6,479 nt of DNA from an uncultured Devosia sp. Its GTDB lineage: Bacteria; Pseudomonadota; Alphaproteobacteria; Rhizobiales; Devosiaceae. Shown here in pieces: positions 1-6,479 of the stretch (position 1 is its first letter; every line of letters begins with the position of its first letter). Position numbers and translations under genes: made by a program. Where the stretch lies: assembly GCA_934553185.1 (NCBI GenBank), contig CAKTFF010000126.1, forward strand, positions 1 through 6,479, given 5' to 3'. The notes under the pieces are model-generated. The model worked only from the letters and a program-made list of their open reading frames with translations. It was not told where the DNA came from and searched no databases.

Positions 1-101
1 GCGGCGGAAAGGGACGGCGGCGCCTCGCCTGCGATCAGGTGATCGTAGAGTTCGAGCAGTGCCGGCAGGTCGCCTTGGCCAGCAGGGCGTATGGTGAGCA
101 T
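1..101 (-). CDS. GNAT-family N-acetyltransferase, N-terminal fragment
   Basis: Only the first 33 codons are present; the gene runs off the left edge. The product begins MLTIRPAGQGDLPALLELYD and continues into a proline-rich stretch. An early 'IRPA...DLPALLELY' is the typical first strand and first helix of GNAT acetyltransferases, which move an acetyl group from acetyl-CoA to an amine; the acceptor cannot be told from this part. The ATG at 101 lies 5 nt after the stop of the upstream membrane-protein gene. No clear ribosome binding site is visible, so translation is probably coupled to that gene. It appears to be the fourth gene of the UPF0303-PhzF-membrane protein operon. The acetyl-CoA-binding motif (R/Q-x-x-G-x-G/A) would lie outside the window, so the family call rests on the N-terminus alone. 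Confidence 0.7.
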   Translation of the reverse strand, partial: MLTIRPAGQGDLPALLELYDHLIAGEAPPSLSA

Positions 102-106
102 CGGCG

Positions 107-532
107 TCAGTTAAACGCCATTACAGCCGAGAACAGCACCCCTGCCCCGGCAATCAGCGTCACAAGCCCGAGCTTAGCCGAACGGCCTGCCACGCTCATT
201 TCGCCGCCGCGCATCTTCTTGAAGGCGATGCCGCTGCCCACAATGCAGACCAGCATCGCGACGATCAGCAGCATCTTGAGATGAAACCAGCCGTTCGGCG
301 CATCGGCGTTCCACTTGAGCCAGAACATCAGCGGACCGGTGACCAGCAGCACGCCCATGGCCACCTTGCCGATCTGGATCAGCGTGGCGCCCAGTGTAAA
401 CAGGCTTTCACGCCGGTCTGTGCCCACTGCAGCAATCTGCCGCTCGATCAACGGCATGGACACGGCCGTCGCGCCACCTGCCACAAAGCCAAGAATATGC
501 AGCCATAGCAGCAGGTTAAGAACAAAATCCAC
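107..532 (-). CDS. Small four-helix integral membrane protein (CopD/DUF2269-like), function unknown
   Basis: The product is about 141 residues with four hydrophobic segments at roughly 3-24, 47-71, 83-105 and 117-139, so it should sit in the inner membrane. His12 in the first helix (LLLWLHILGF) and His84 at the start of the third (GWFHLKMLLI) recall the histidine-bearing small membrane proteins of the CopD/DUF2269/HemJ-like group, but I cannot assign a reaction. The open frame reaches a TTG at 538. I prefer the GTG at 532 because a GGAG box lies 7 nt before it and only 1 nt before the TTG. The gene follows phzF after a 39-nt gap and precedes the GNAT gene by 5 nt, consistent with one operon. 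Existence of the gene is fairly certain; the family name is tentative. Confidence 0.75.
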   Translation of the reverse strand: MDFVLNLLLWLHILGFVAGGATAVSMPLIERQIAAVGTDRRESLFTLGATLIQIGKVAMGVLLVTGPLMFWLKWNADAPNGWFHLKMLLIVAMLVCIVGSGIAFKKMRGGEMSVAGRSAKLGLVTLIAGAGVLFSAVMAFN

Positions 533-571
533 AGTCAATCTCCGTTCATTTGTTCAGTCTCGACAAGCTGC

Positions 572-1465
572 TCAATCACCCAGGTCGAGCACGCCTTCGC
601 CCACAACGACGGCGTGACCGCCGATAGCGCCATGGACCAGCACATTGCTGTCCTTGCGGAGCTGTAGCGTGATGCGGCAAGGCCGGCCCATTTCGTGACC
701 TTGACGCAGGGTGAAATCGACCTGTCCGGTGCCAAGATCGGCATGCTCGGACAAGAGCCCGATCAGCGCCGCCGCTGCCGAACCGGTACCAGGATCTTCG
801 CCCAGCCCCATGCCCGGGGCGAACATGCGAGCCGCCAGATCGTTGTCGGGCTCATTCGGCGTTAAAGTGAAGATGTACACCGAATGTCGGTTTTGTGGGA
901 ACGTCTGCGTCCAGTCACTCATGTCCAGGCGGATACGCGCCAGCACCGAAGGGTCTCGCACCGGCACGAGGTGAAACTCCACTCCCGCGCTGAATACAGC
1001 CGGTAGGTAGGGGCCGCAGCCGATCTCGGCTGTTTCGATGCCCAAAGCCTTTGCCACCGACGCATGGTCGTCCAAAGCCGCGACGCGAACCGGCAACCGA
1101 GGCAACGAGAACCGCGCTTGGCCCGAGCGTTTGTCGCTTTTCTCGAACAGCGCGGTGATCAGCCCGATCTTTTCTTCGAGGCGGATGGCCGTGCCCTTGC
1201 TTTGTAGACCCAGCACAACAGCGGCCCCGACGGTCGGGTGACCGGCAAAAGGCAGCTCGACCTGCGGCGTGAAAATGCGGATCGACGCCGTGTTCCGCTC
1301 ACCTTGCGGCTTGAGGATAAACACGGTTTCACTGAGATTGAACTCCCGCGCGATCGCCTGCATCTCTCCGTCGAGCAGCCCATCGGCCTTGCAGACCACG
1401 GCGAGCTGATTGCCCTTGAGCCGTTCTCGAGTGAACACATCAAGCAGAAGGTAATCGAGCTTCAT
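572..1465 (-). CDS. PhzF-family isomerase/epimerase
   Basis: The product is 297 residues, the usual length of PhzF-fold proteins (two diaminopimelate-epimerase-like halves). From the chosen start these signatures are visible: the N-terminal strand with KGNQLAVV (17-24), NLSETVFIL with the likely catalytic Glu46, FAGHPTVGAA (73-82), the second-half motif EDPGTGSAA (223-231) and RQGHEMGRP (254-262). PhzF itself isomerises dihydro-3-hydroxyanthranilate in phenazine synthesis. Most relatives act on unknown small molecules, and no phenazine genes are seen here, so the substrate is open. The open frame extends to 1522, but the ATG at 1465 starts the family fold and is preceded by GGAG overlapping the upstream stop codon. 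It lies 5 nt after the end of the UPF0303 gene, which points to translational coupling. Confidence 0.93.
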   Translation of the reverse strand: MKLDYLLLDVFTRERLKGNQLAVVCKADGLLDGEMQAIAREFNLSETVFILKPQGERNTASIRIFTPQVELPFAGHPTVGAAVVLGLQSKGTAIRLEEKIGLITALFEKSDKRSGQARFSLPRLPVRVAALDDHASVAKALGIETAEIGCGPYLPAVFSAGVEFHLVPVRDPSVLARIRLDMSDWTQTFPQNRHSVYIFTLTPNEPDNDLAARMFAPGMGLGEDPGTGSAAAALIGLLSEHADLGTGQVDFTLRQGHEMGRPCRITLQLRKDSNVLVHGAIGGHAVVVGEGVLDLGD

Positions 1466-1470
1466 GCCTT

Positions 1471-1962
1471 CTACTCCGCCGGCAAGGCGTATTCGGCGCG
1501 ATCGAGCCTCAGATGGTCGCACAGGGCATCAACGGCAACGCCATGGTCGCTCCGCCCCGGCAGGCCGGAAATGGTGAGGCAGCCGATGATCCCGGCGCCT
1601 GTGACCCGGAGGGGAAAGCCGCCGCCGGCAATCACATAGTCGGCCGGATCGGCACCCGACTGCGGGGTGAACGGTGCCTCGCCGCGTTCCAGCACCAGGC
1701 GATAGCTCGATCGCGCGAAACGTCGAACGCTGTTGATCTTGCGGCGAACCCACTCGGCATTGTCTGCCGTCGTGCCCTCGGTCGCGGCAAAGAACATCTG
1801 CCGGTCCCATGTGCGCAGATCCACAACGAGGCTCAACCCTTCAGCCAGCGCCCGCTCACGCACAGCGCTGCCCAGCTCGAAAGCCACCTTCTCGTCGAAG
1901 GCGGAAAGAACAAGCGCCTGCTCTTGGCGCTTCACCAACGCGATATCGTCTTGAATCGTCAT
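1471..1962 (-). CDS. UPF0303 / HbpS-like (PF03928) protein
   Basis: The product is 163 residues, matching the UPF0303 family (yeast YBR137W-like; PF03928, formerly DUF336, often named 'heme-degrading domain'). Family features are a central VVDLRTWDRQMFFAA stretch (47-61), a helix rich in Arg/Lys (WVRRKINSVRRFARSS, 71-86), and the glycine-rich C-terminal signature GGGFPLRVTGAGIIGCLTIS (113-132) followed by SGLPGRSDH (132-140). The biochemical role of these proteins is not settled; some relatives bind haem or corrinoids. The open frame could start at a TTG (1983), but the ATG at 1962 begins the family homology and has a GGGG stretch just upstream. A possible promoter (1986-2014) would place the transcript start after the TTG, which also favours the ATG. 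It is the first gene of the PhzF operon. Confidence 0.88.
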   Translation of the reverse strand: MTIQDDIALVKRQEQALVLSAFDEKVAFELGSAVRERALAEGLSLVVDLRTWDRQMFFAATEGTTADNAEWVRRKINSVRRFARSSYRLVLERGEAPFTPQSGADPADYVIAGGGFPLRVTGAGIIGCLTISGLPGRSDHGVAVDALCDHLRLDRAEYALPAE

Positions 1963-1985
1963 GTTTGCCCCCGCAACCCGCAAAA

Positions 1986-2014
1986 GTTAGAGCAGGACAC
2001 ACCGGAAAGGGCAA
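1986..2014 (-). promoter_or_regulatory. Possible sigma-70-type promoter for the UPF0303-PhzF operon
   Basis: On the minus strand a TTGCCC box (2009-2014) and a TCTAAC box (1986-1991) are separated by exactly 17 bp, each matching four of six consensus positions. Transcription would begin near 1979, giving a leader of roughly 17 nt before the ATG at 1962. It lies in the gap after the ilvC terminator, where a new promoter is expected. The match is modest and unverified. Confidence 0.35.
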
Positions 2015-2067
2015 TGGACAAAGGGGAGGACAGGCGCGCAATCCGGCTTGCGGCTATACCTGCCCCT

Positions 2068-2095
2068 TAAACAAAACGGGGGCCGAAGCCCCCGT
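2068..2095 (-). terminator. Rho-independent terminator of ilvC
   Basis: On the minus strand a stem ACGGGGGC / GCCCCCGT (arms 2088-2095 and 2076-2083) closes a stable TTCG tetraloop and is followed directly by TTTTGTTTA. It starts 11 nt after the ilvC stop codon. There is no T-run on the other strand, so it works in one direction and separates the tetR-ilvC unit from the downstream UPF0303 operon. Confidence 0.92.
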
Positions 2096-2105
2096 CTCAG
2101 ATCGT

Positions 2106-3795
<1,690 letters not shown>

Positions 3796-3814
3796 AGCAA
3801 GACCTCGGAGGCGA

Positions 3815-3830
3815 GCCGAACGCTTTCGGC
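3815..3830 (-). other. Small hairpin in the tetR leader
   Basis: GCCGAA (3815-3820) and TTCGGC (3825-3830) form a perfect 6-bp stem around a 4-nt loop. It lies between the candidate operator and the ribosome binding site of tetR. No T-run follows on the minus strand, so it is not an intrinsic terminator. It could affect leader stability or translation, or be chance in GC-rich DNA. Confidence 0.35.
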
Positions 3831-3846
3831 CATTTTCGTCCGCAGG

Positions 3847-3862
3847 CGTACCGTACGGTACG
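3847..3862. promoter_or_regulatory. Perfect 16-bp palindrome, candidate operator for the TetR regulator
   Basis: The sequence CGTACCGTACGGTACG is a perfect palindrome, with a further ACGGT repeat at one edge (3859-3863 overlaps its end). It lies 51 nt upstream of the preferred tetR start, in the non-coding gap before tetR-ilvC. Perfect or near-perfect palindromes of about 14-20 bp in front of a tetR gene are the usual form of an autoregulatory operator for this family. On the minus strand a TTGCCT box (3868-3873) sits just upstream of the palindrome, so binding here could block transcription, although no convincing -10 box is visible. Binding by this TetR is inferred. Confidence 0.7.
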
Positions 3863-3908
3863 GTTCCAGGCAAGCGCTATTTGCGCATGAACATCGGATT
3901 CATCGTGG

Positions 3909-3929
3909 CTGAACCCAGGGTTTGTTCAG
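3909..3929. repeat. Inverted repeat over the end of the MgsA-like gene
   Basis: CTGAAC (3909-3914) and GTTCAG (3924-3929) are perfect inverted arms with a 9-nt loop; the competing pair AACCC/GGGTT (3912-3916, 3918-3922) is nested inside. It spans the stop codon at 3926-3928. No T-run follows on the minus strand, so it is a weak transcript-end structure at best and read-through into tetR-ilvC is possible. Confidence 0.4.
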
Positions 3930-4507
3930 GTCAGGCGACCTTCATCGAGCGCATGCATGATCCAGTCGCGATAGCGCTGGTCCTTGTCGCTGCTTTCCGG
4001 GCTGACGCGGGAGGCTTCCGTCATAAAGAAGCGGTAGTCTCGCCCCATCTGCTGGCCGCGCAGCGTGTGCATGTCGAGCGCCACATCGGGAATTTCCGGC
4101 GCAAGTTCGCCCAGTGCCATGCCACGGCTGGCCCAGTTGACCATGTCGTCGGTGCTGCGCTCCTTGGTTGAGCGGGACAACACCCGGATGGCGTGGGCCG
4201 CAAACAGGAACCGGTCGCCTGTGGGACGATCGTAGCGCTTGTGCTGGTGAAACAGTGTTTCGATCAGCACCGGCGCCTGCGGATTGCCCAGCCCAATATC
4301 CTCAACCGCAATCACGCAGAGGCGCGACCAGAGTTTCTCCTCAAGCTCCGGACTGGTCAGATACATTTCCCAGCCCAGCAGCAGCGCATTGTCCAGCATG
4401 CCGCGGCGGATGCTTTTCTGCAGCGCGGAGATCACCTCATCGGCGGCAAAGCCGCTGACGGTCGTGGTGCGCTGCCACGGATCAGGCGGCTGCTGAACCT
4501 TGATCAT
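3926..4507 (-). CDS. Stand-alone MgsA/RarA C-terminal-domain protein
   Basis: The product is 193 residues and matches only the C-terminal, oligomerisation-type region of MgsA/RarA/WRNIP1 AAA+ ATPases (PF12002-like). Family hallmarks are DEVISALQKSIRRG (23-36), LWSRLCVIAVEDIGLGNPQA (59-78), the helix with AAHAIRVLSRSTK (103-115), and the end motif ALDMHTLRGQQMGRDYRFF (143-161). No Walker A or Walker B motif is present and nothing in the upstream gene supplies one, so it has no ATPase of its own. RarA proteins act at stalled replication forks; whether this short form does is unknown. The ATG at 4507 overlaps the stop of the upstream amidotransferase-like gene (ATGA, 4 bases) and has AGGAG 8 nt before it, so the two are coupled. 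A truncated pseudogene is unlikely given the clean start, ribosome binding site and full-length domain. Confidence 0.82.
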   Translation of the reverse strand: MIKVQQPPDPWQRTTTVSGFAADEVISALQKSIRRGMLDNALLLGWEMYLTSPELEEKLWSRLCVIAVEDIGLGNPQAPVLIETLFHQHKRYDRPTGDRFLFAAHAIRVLSRSTKERSTDDMVNWASRGMALGELAPEIPDVALDMHTLRGQQMGRDYRFFMTEASRVSPESSDKDQRYRDWIMHALDEGRLT

Positions 4508-5256
4508 CGAATCGCTCCTGAGCTCCAGTCGGCGATTTGTCCCCAGAGCCGATTATAGCCGCTCCACTCCACAAAGGCGGGTGGCGCCCAGTGGGGGCCG
4601 CAATCGGAGGCGAAGGCCACGGCCCTGCCCTTGCCGAAGGTTCCTGCTACGATCAATGGATCGCCCCCGACGCTGACTACGGTGGTGCTGTCGGACTTGG
4701 CAACGATCTGGTTGTAGCCCAGCAAGTCCGGCCAGTCAGGTCCAAGGCCCTCGATGATTGGGTGACTTTGCGCCACGACAGGCGTCACGCCTTGGGGGCA
4801 TTCCACGCGATCGTCGTGCCGGTACATGGTGACGGGCAGTGCGTCTTCTACAGGCGAGCCGGCATACTGCGCTTTCGCATCAATGCCCTGGAAAGTGAGA
4901 TATCCCCCGATCATCACGAAGCCACCGCCATTGGCGACATAATCGCGAATCGACTGTAGCCGGTTCGGCAAAGTCTTGGAGCGAACAAAGGTGTCGGGAT
5001 GAAGCAGCAGCGTATTGGCGCCGATATCGGACAGCACGACGCAGTCATATTCGGCCAGGGCCTCTGCCGTCTGAGGGAAGTCCCGCGCAGCAATGTGGGA
5101 TGGCTGGTAAACCACCTCCCAGCCCGCTTCTTCCAGCGCAGTCCTGAGCCAGCGCACCCCTTCGGCATATTCGGTCGTGGTGAAGCTATCGAACCCCTTC
5201 TGGTGGATCGAGTGAACTGTCCAGGACTCCCCTGCGATCAGCACGCGTTTGCTCAT
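4504..5256 (-). CDS. Glutamine amidotransferase-like protein (PF07090 / ThuA-like fold)
   Basis: The product is 250 residues and looks like a single class I glutamine-amidotransferase-like domain of the PF07090 (formerly DUF1355) type. It starts with KRVLIAGESWTVHSIHQKGFDSF (3-25), followed by YDCVVLSDIGAN (70-81), the turn NGGGFVMIGGYLTFQG (109-124), SHPIIEGL (164-171) and GKGRAVAFASDCGPHWAPP (208-226). At the place where true amidotransferases carry the G-x-C-x-G nucleophile, this protein reads IGGY, so it probably does not hydrolyse glutamine; this fits ThuA-like relatives, several of which are linked to sugar metabolism. The ATG at 5256 overlaps the stop of the lacI-type gene by four bases and has GGAG 10 nt upstream. 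Its substrate is unknown; the LacI neighbour hints at sugar or polyol use. Confidence 0.85.
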   Translation of the reverse strand: MSKRVLIAGESWTVHSIHQKGFDSFTTTEYAEGVRWLRTALEEAGWEVVYQPSHIAARDFPQTAEALAEYDCVVLSDIGANTLLLHPDTFVRSKTLPNRLQSIRDYVANGGGFVMIGGYLTFQGIDAKAQYAGSPVEDALPVTMYRHDDRVECPQGVTPVVAQSHPIIEGLGPDWPDLLGYNQIVAKSDSTTVVSVGGDPLIVAGTFGKGRAVAFASDCGPHWAPPAFVEWSGYNRLWGQIADWSSGAIR

Positions 5257-6263
5257 GGGGTGTTTTCTCCAAGGTTTCGGACGGATTGTCGGATGATGAG
5301 GTCGACGGGCAACCGCGCCTGCGGCATGACTTCCTCGTTGTTCATGAGCGCCAGCAGATGCCCAAAGGCGAGGCGGCCCATCTCGGCGATGGGCTGGCGC
5401 ACGGTGGTCAGGGGCGGATCGACCAGTTCGGCGAAGGGCATGTCGTCAAAGCCGACCAGCGAAATGTCGCCCGGCACGTCAACGCCCATCTGCCGGGCCA
5501 CAGCAAGAATGCCCAAGGCTAGGTAATCGGAACAGGCAAGAATTGCCGTAGGGCGTGGATCGCTCGCCAGCAAAAGAGCAGCCGCGCTTCGCCCATACTC
5601 GCGGCTATACTCGCCCAGCAGCACCCATCCGGCGTGCGTCGAAAAGCCCGCCTCCGCCATCGCCCGCTCAAAACCACTCAGCCGCTCGCGAACGCTCATC
5701 AGGTCGTGAGGGCCGCTGACCAAAGCAATGTCGCGATGCCCAGCCTCGATCAGGTGCCGGGTCGCCAGATAGGCGCCCTGCTCGTTTTGAACAAAGACGC
5801 GCGGCACGGACACACCGGGAACGTCCTCATCGAGCAGAACGACATTGCGCTGATCGCCAAGCATGCCGGCCAGCGTGCCGTCATCGGGCTGGTTCGTGAT
5901 CATGATCAGCCCATCTACATGCTGGTCATAAAGGCGTCGGATCGCATCCACTTCACGCCGCCGGTCGCCCTGGGTGGACGAGATATAAACCCCATAGCCG
6001 TGCCGTTGCGCATCGGCTTCCACTGCCGCGGCAAGTTCGGAAAAAAACGGATTGGAGATTTCGGGAGTTACGAGGCCAATGGCTTCGGTTCGGCCAGTGG
6101 AAAGCCTCTTAGCCAGAAGGTTGGGACGATAGTTGAGCTTGGCGATGGCTGCATCGATGCGCTCGGCTGTCGCGGCGGGTAAGGCAATACGATTGTTGAG
6201 GTAGCGCGAAACAGCCGTGGGCGACACGCCGGCTTCCTCCGCAACCTCGCTCAGCGTGGCCAT
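5253..6263 (-). CDS. LacI/GalR-family transcriptional regulator
   Basis: The product is 336 residues, typical for LacI-family repressors. The N-terminal helix-turn-helix is at about 3-24 (TLSEVAEEAGVSPTAVSRYLNN), followed by RPNLLAKRLSTGRT (46-59), the hinge helix that enters the DNA minor groove. The effector-binding domain of periplasmic-binding-protein type begins near IGLVTPEISNPFFSELAAAV (62-81) and includes DGLIMI, the DDMPFAELVDPPLTTVRQP segment and a normal C-terminus. Such proteins usually sense a sugar and repress its uptake and catabolic genes. The ATG at 6263 is 9 nt after the creatininase-family stop, with GAGG 5 nt upstream; the end overlaps the next gene by four bases. The gene therefore lies inside the operon it probably controls. 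The effector cannot be read from the sequence, and the operator would lie beyond the right edge. Confidence 0.95.
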   Translation of the reverse strand: MATLSEVAEEAGVSPTAVSRYLNNRIALPAATAERIDAAIAKLNYRPNLLAKRLSTGRTEAIGLVTPEISNPFFSELAAAVEADAQRHGYGVYISSTQGDRRREVDAIRRLYDQHVDGLIMITNQPDDGTLAGMLGDQRNVVLLDEDVPGVSVPRVFVQNEQGAYLATRHLIEAGHRDIALVSGPHDLMSVRERLSGFERAMAEAGFSTHAGWVLLGEYSREYGRSAAALLLASDPRPTAILACSDYLALGILAVARQMGVDVPGDISLVGFDDMPFAELVDPPLTTVRQPIAEMGRLAFGHLLALMNNEEVMPQARLPVDLIIRQSVRNLGENTP

Positions 6264-6272
6264 GGCAGCCTC

Positions 6273-6479
6273 TTAGATGGCATGACCGAACCGCCAGGTC
6301 TCGATCAACTGCAGGCTTTGCGCAACGATGCCGCGGATCAGCGCTTCACCAGTTTGAGCAGTCGCCGGACCAGGGTCGCCGAACACGCCACTTGAGTTGA
6401 ATCGACGAAGTTGCATCGGCTCCATGCCGAATGTGGGAGGAAACTGCGGGTATTCCGCCGCTGCGCGGCTCATATCCAC
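6273..6479 (-). CDS. Creatininase-family amidohydrolase, C-terminal fragment
   Basis: Only the last 68 codons are present; the gene begins beyond the right edge, and the GTG at the edge is not its start. The piece contains SSGVFGDPGPATAQTGEALI, close to the 'GV.GDP..ATAE.G..L' block near the end of creatininase-family proteins, followed by an amphipathic helix (VAQSLQLIETWR) typical of that terminus. Members are metal-dependent amidohydrolases (creatininase, formamide hydrolases, MftE). The metal-binding residues are outside the window, so the exact reaction cannot be told. It is directly followed (9 nt) by the lacI-type gene and is the earliest gene of that operon seen here. Confidence 0.72.
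   Translation of the reverse strand: MDMSRAAAEYPQFPPTFGMEPMQLRRFNSSGVFGDPGPATAQTGEALIRGIVAQSLQLIETWRFGHAI

Noticed and set aside
535..744. 69-codon minus-strand frame overlapping the end of phzF
   Set aside because: It is a frame-shifted shadow of phzF; the PhzF motifs continue to the stop at 572 in their own frame.
3874..3886. GCGC-TATTT-GCGC inverted repeat near the operator
   Set aside because: Arms are only 4 bp and such repeats are frequent by chance at this GC content; no function can be attached.
3909..3929. Intrinsic terminator for the MgsA-like gene
   Set aside because: The hairpin is followed on the minus strand by GCCACGATG rather than a T-run, so it was kept only as an inverted repeat.
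5634..6182. 182-codon plus-strand open frame
   Set aside because: It is fully inside the LacI-family gene on the opposite strand and shows no family features.

Overview
The window comes from a GC-rich bacterial chromosome, most likely an alphaproteobacterium of the Hyphomicrobiales (a Devosia-like organism is possible). This guess rests on the high GC, a typical class I IlvC, and the mix of LacI, creatininase-family and PF07090-type genes. It is inferred from recall of protein families, not from a search. Every gene I can support lies on the minus strand, so transcription runs from right to left. The long plus-strand open frames are antisense shadows.

Right part (6479 down to 3926): an apparent catabolic or sensory operon. 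In transcription order it holds the C-terminal end of a creatininase-family amidohydrolase (running off the right edge), a LacI-family regulator, a PF07090-type glutamine-amidotransferase-like protein, and a small protein matching only the C-terminal domain of MgsA/RarA ATPases. The first gap is 9 nt. The next two junctions are 4-base ATGA overlaps, so the genes are tightly coupled. The start of this operon and its promoter are outside the window.

Middle part (3925 down to 2068): a 130-bp gap carries a perfect 16-bp palindrome that is a good candidate operator. It precedes a TetR-family regulator, followed after 22 nt by ilvC (ketol-acid reductoisomerase of isoleucine, leucine and valine synthesis). 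A strong TTCG-loop intrinsic terminator closes this unit.

Left part (1962 down to 1): a second compact operon with a possible promoter just upstream. It encodes a UPF0303/HbpS-like protein, a PhzF-family isomerase, a four-helix membrane protein and the N-terminus of a GNAT acetyltransferase cut by the left edge.

I see no mobile element, CRISPR array, RNA gene or defence system. The points most worth a second look are the stand-alone MgsA C-terminal domain in a LacI-controlled operon, the palindrome in front of tetR-ilvC, the short leader reading frame there, and the amidotransferase-like protein that seems to lack a catalytic cysteine. Several gene starts are better placed inside the longest open frame than at its end. 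These are noted per gene.
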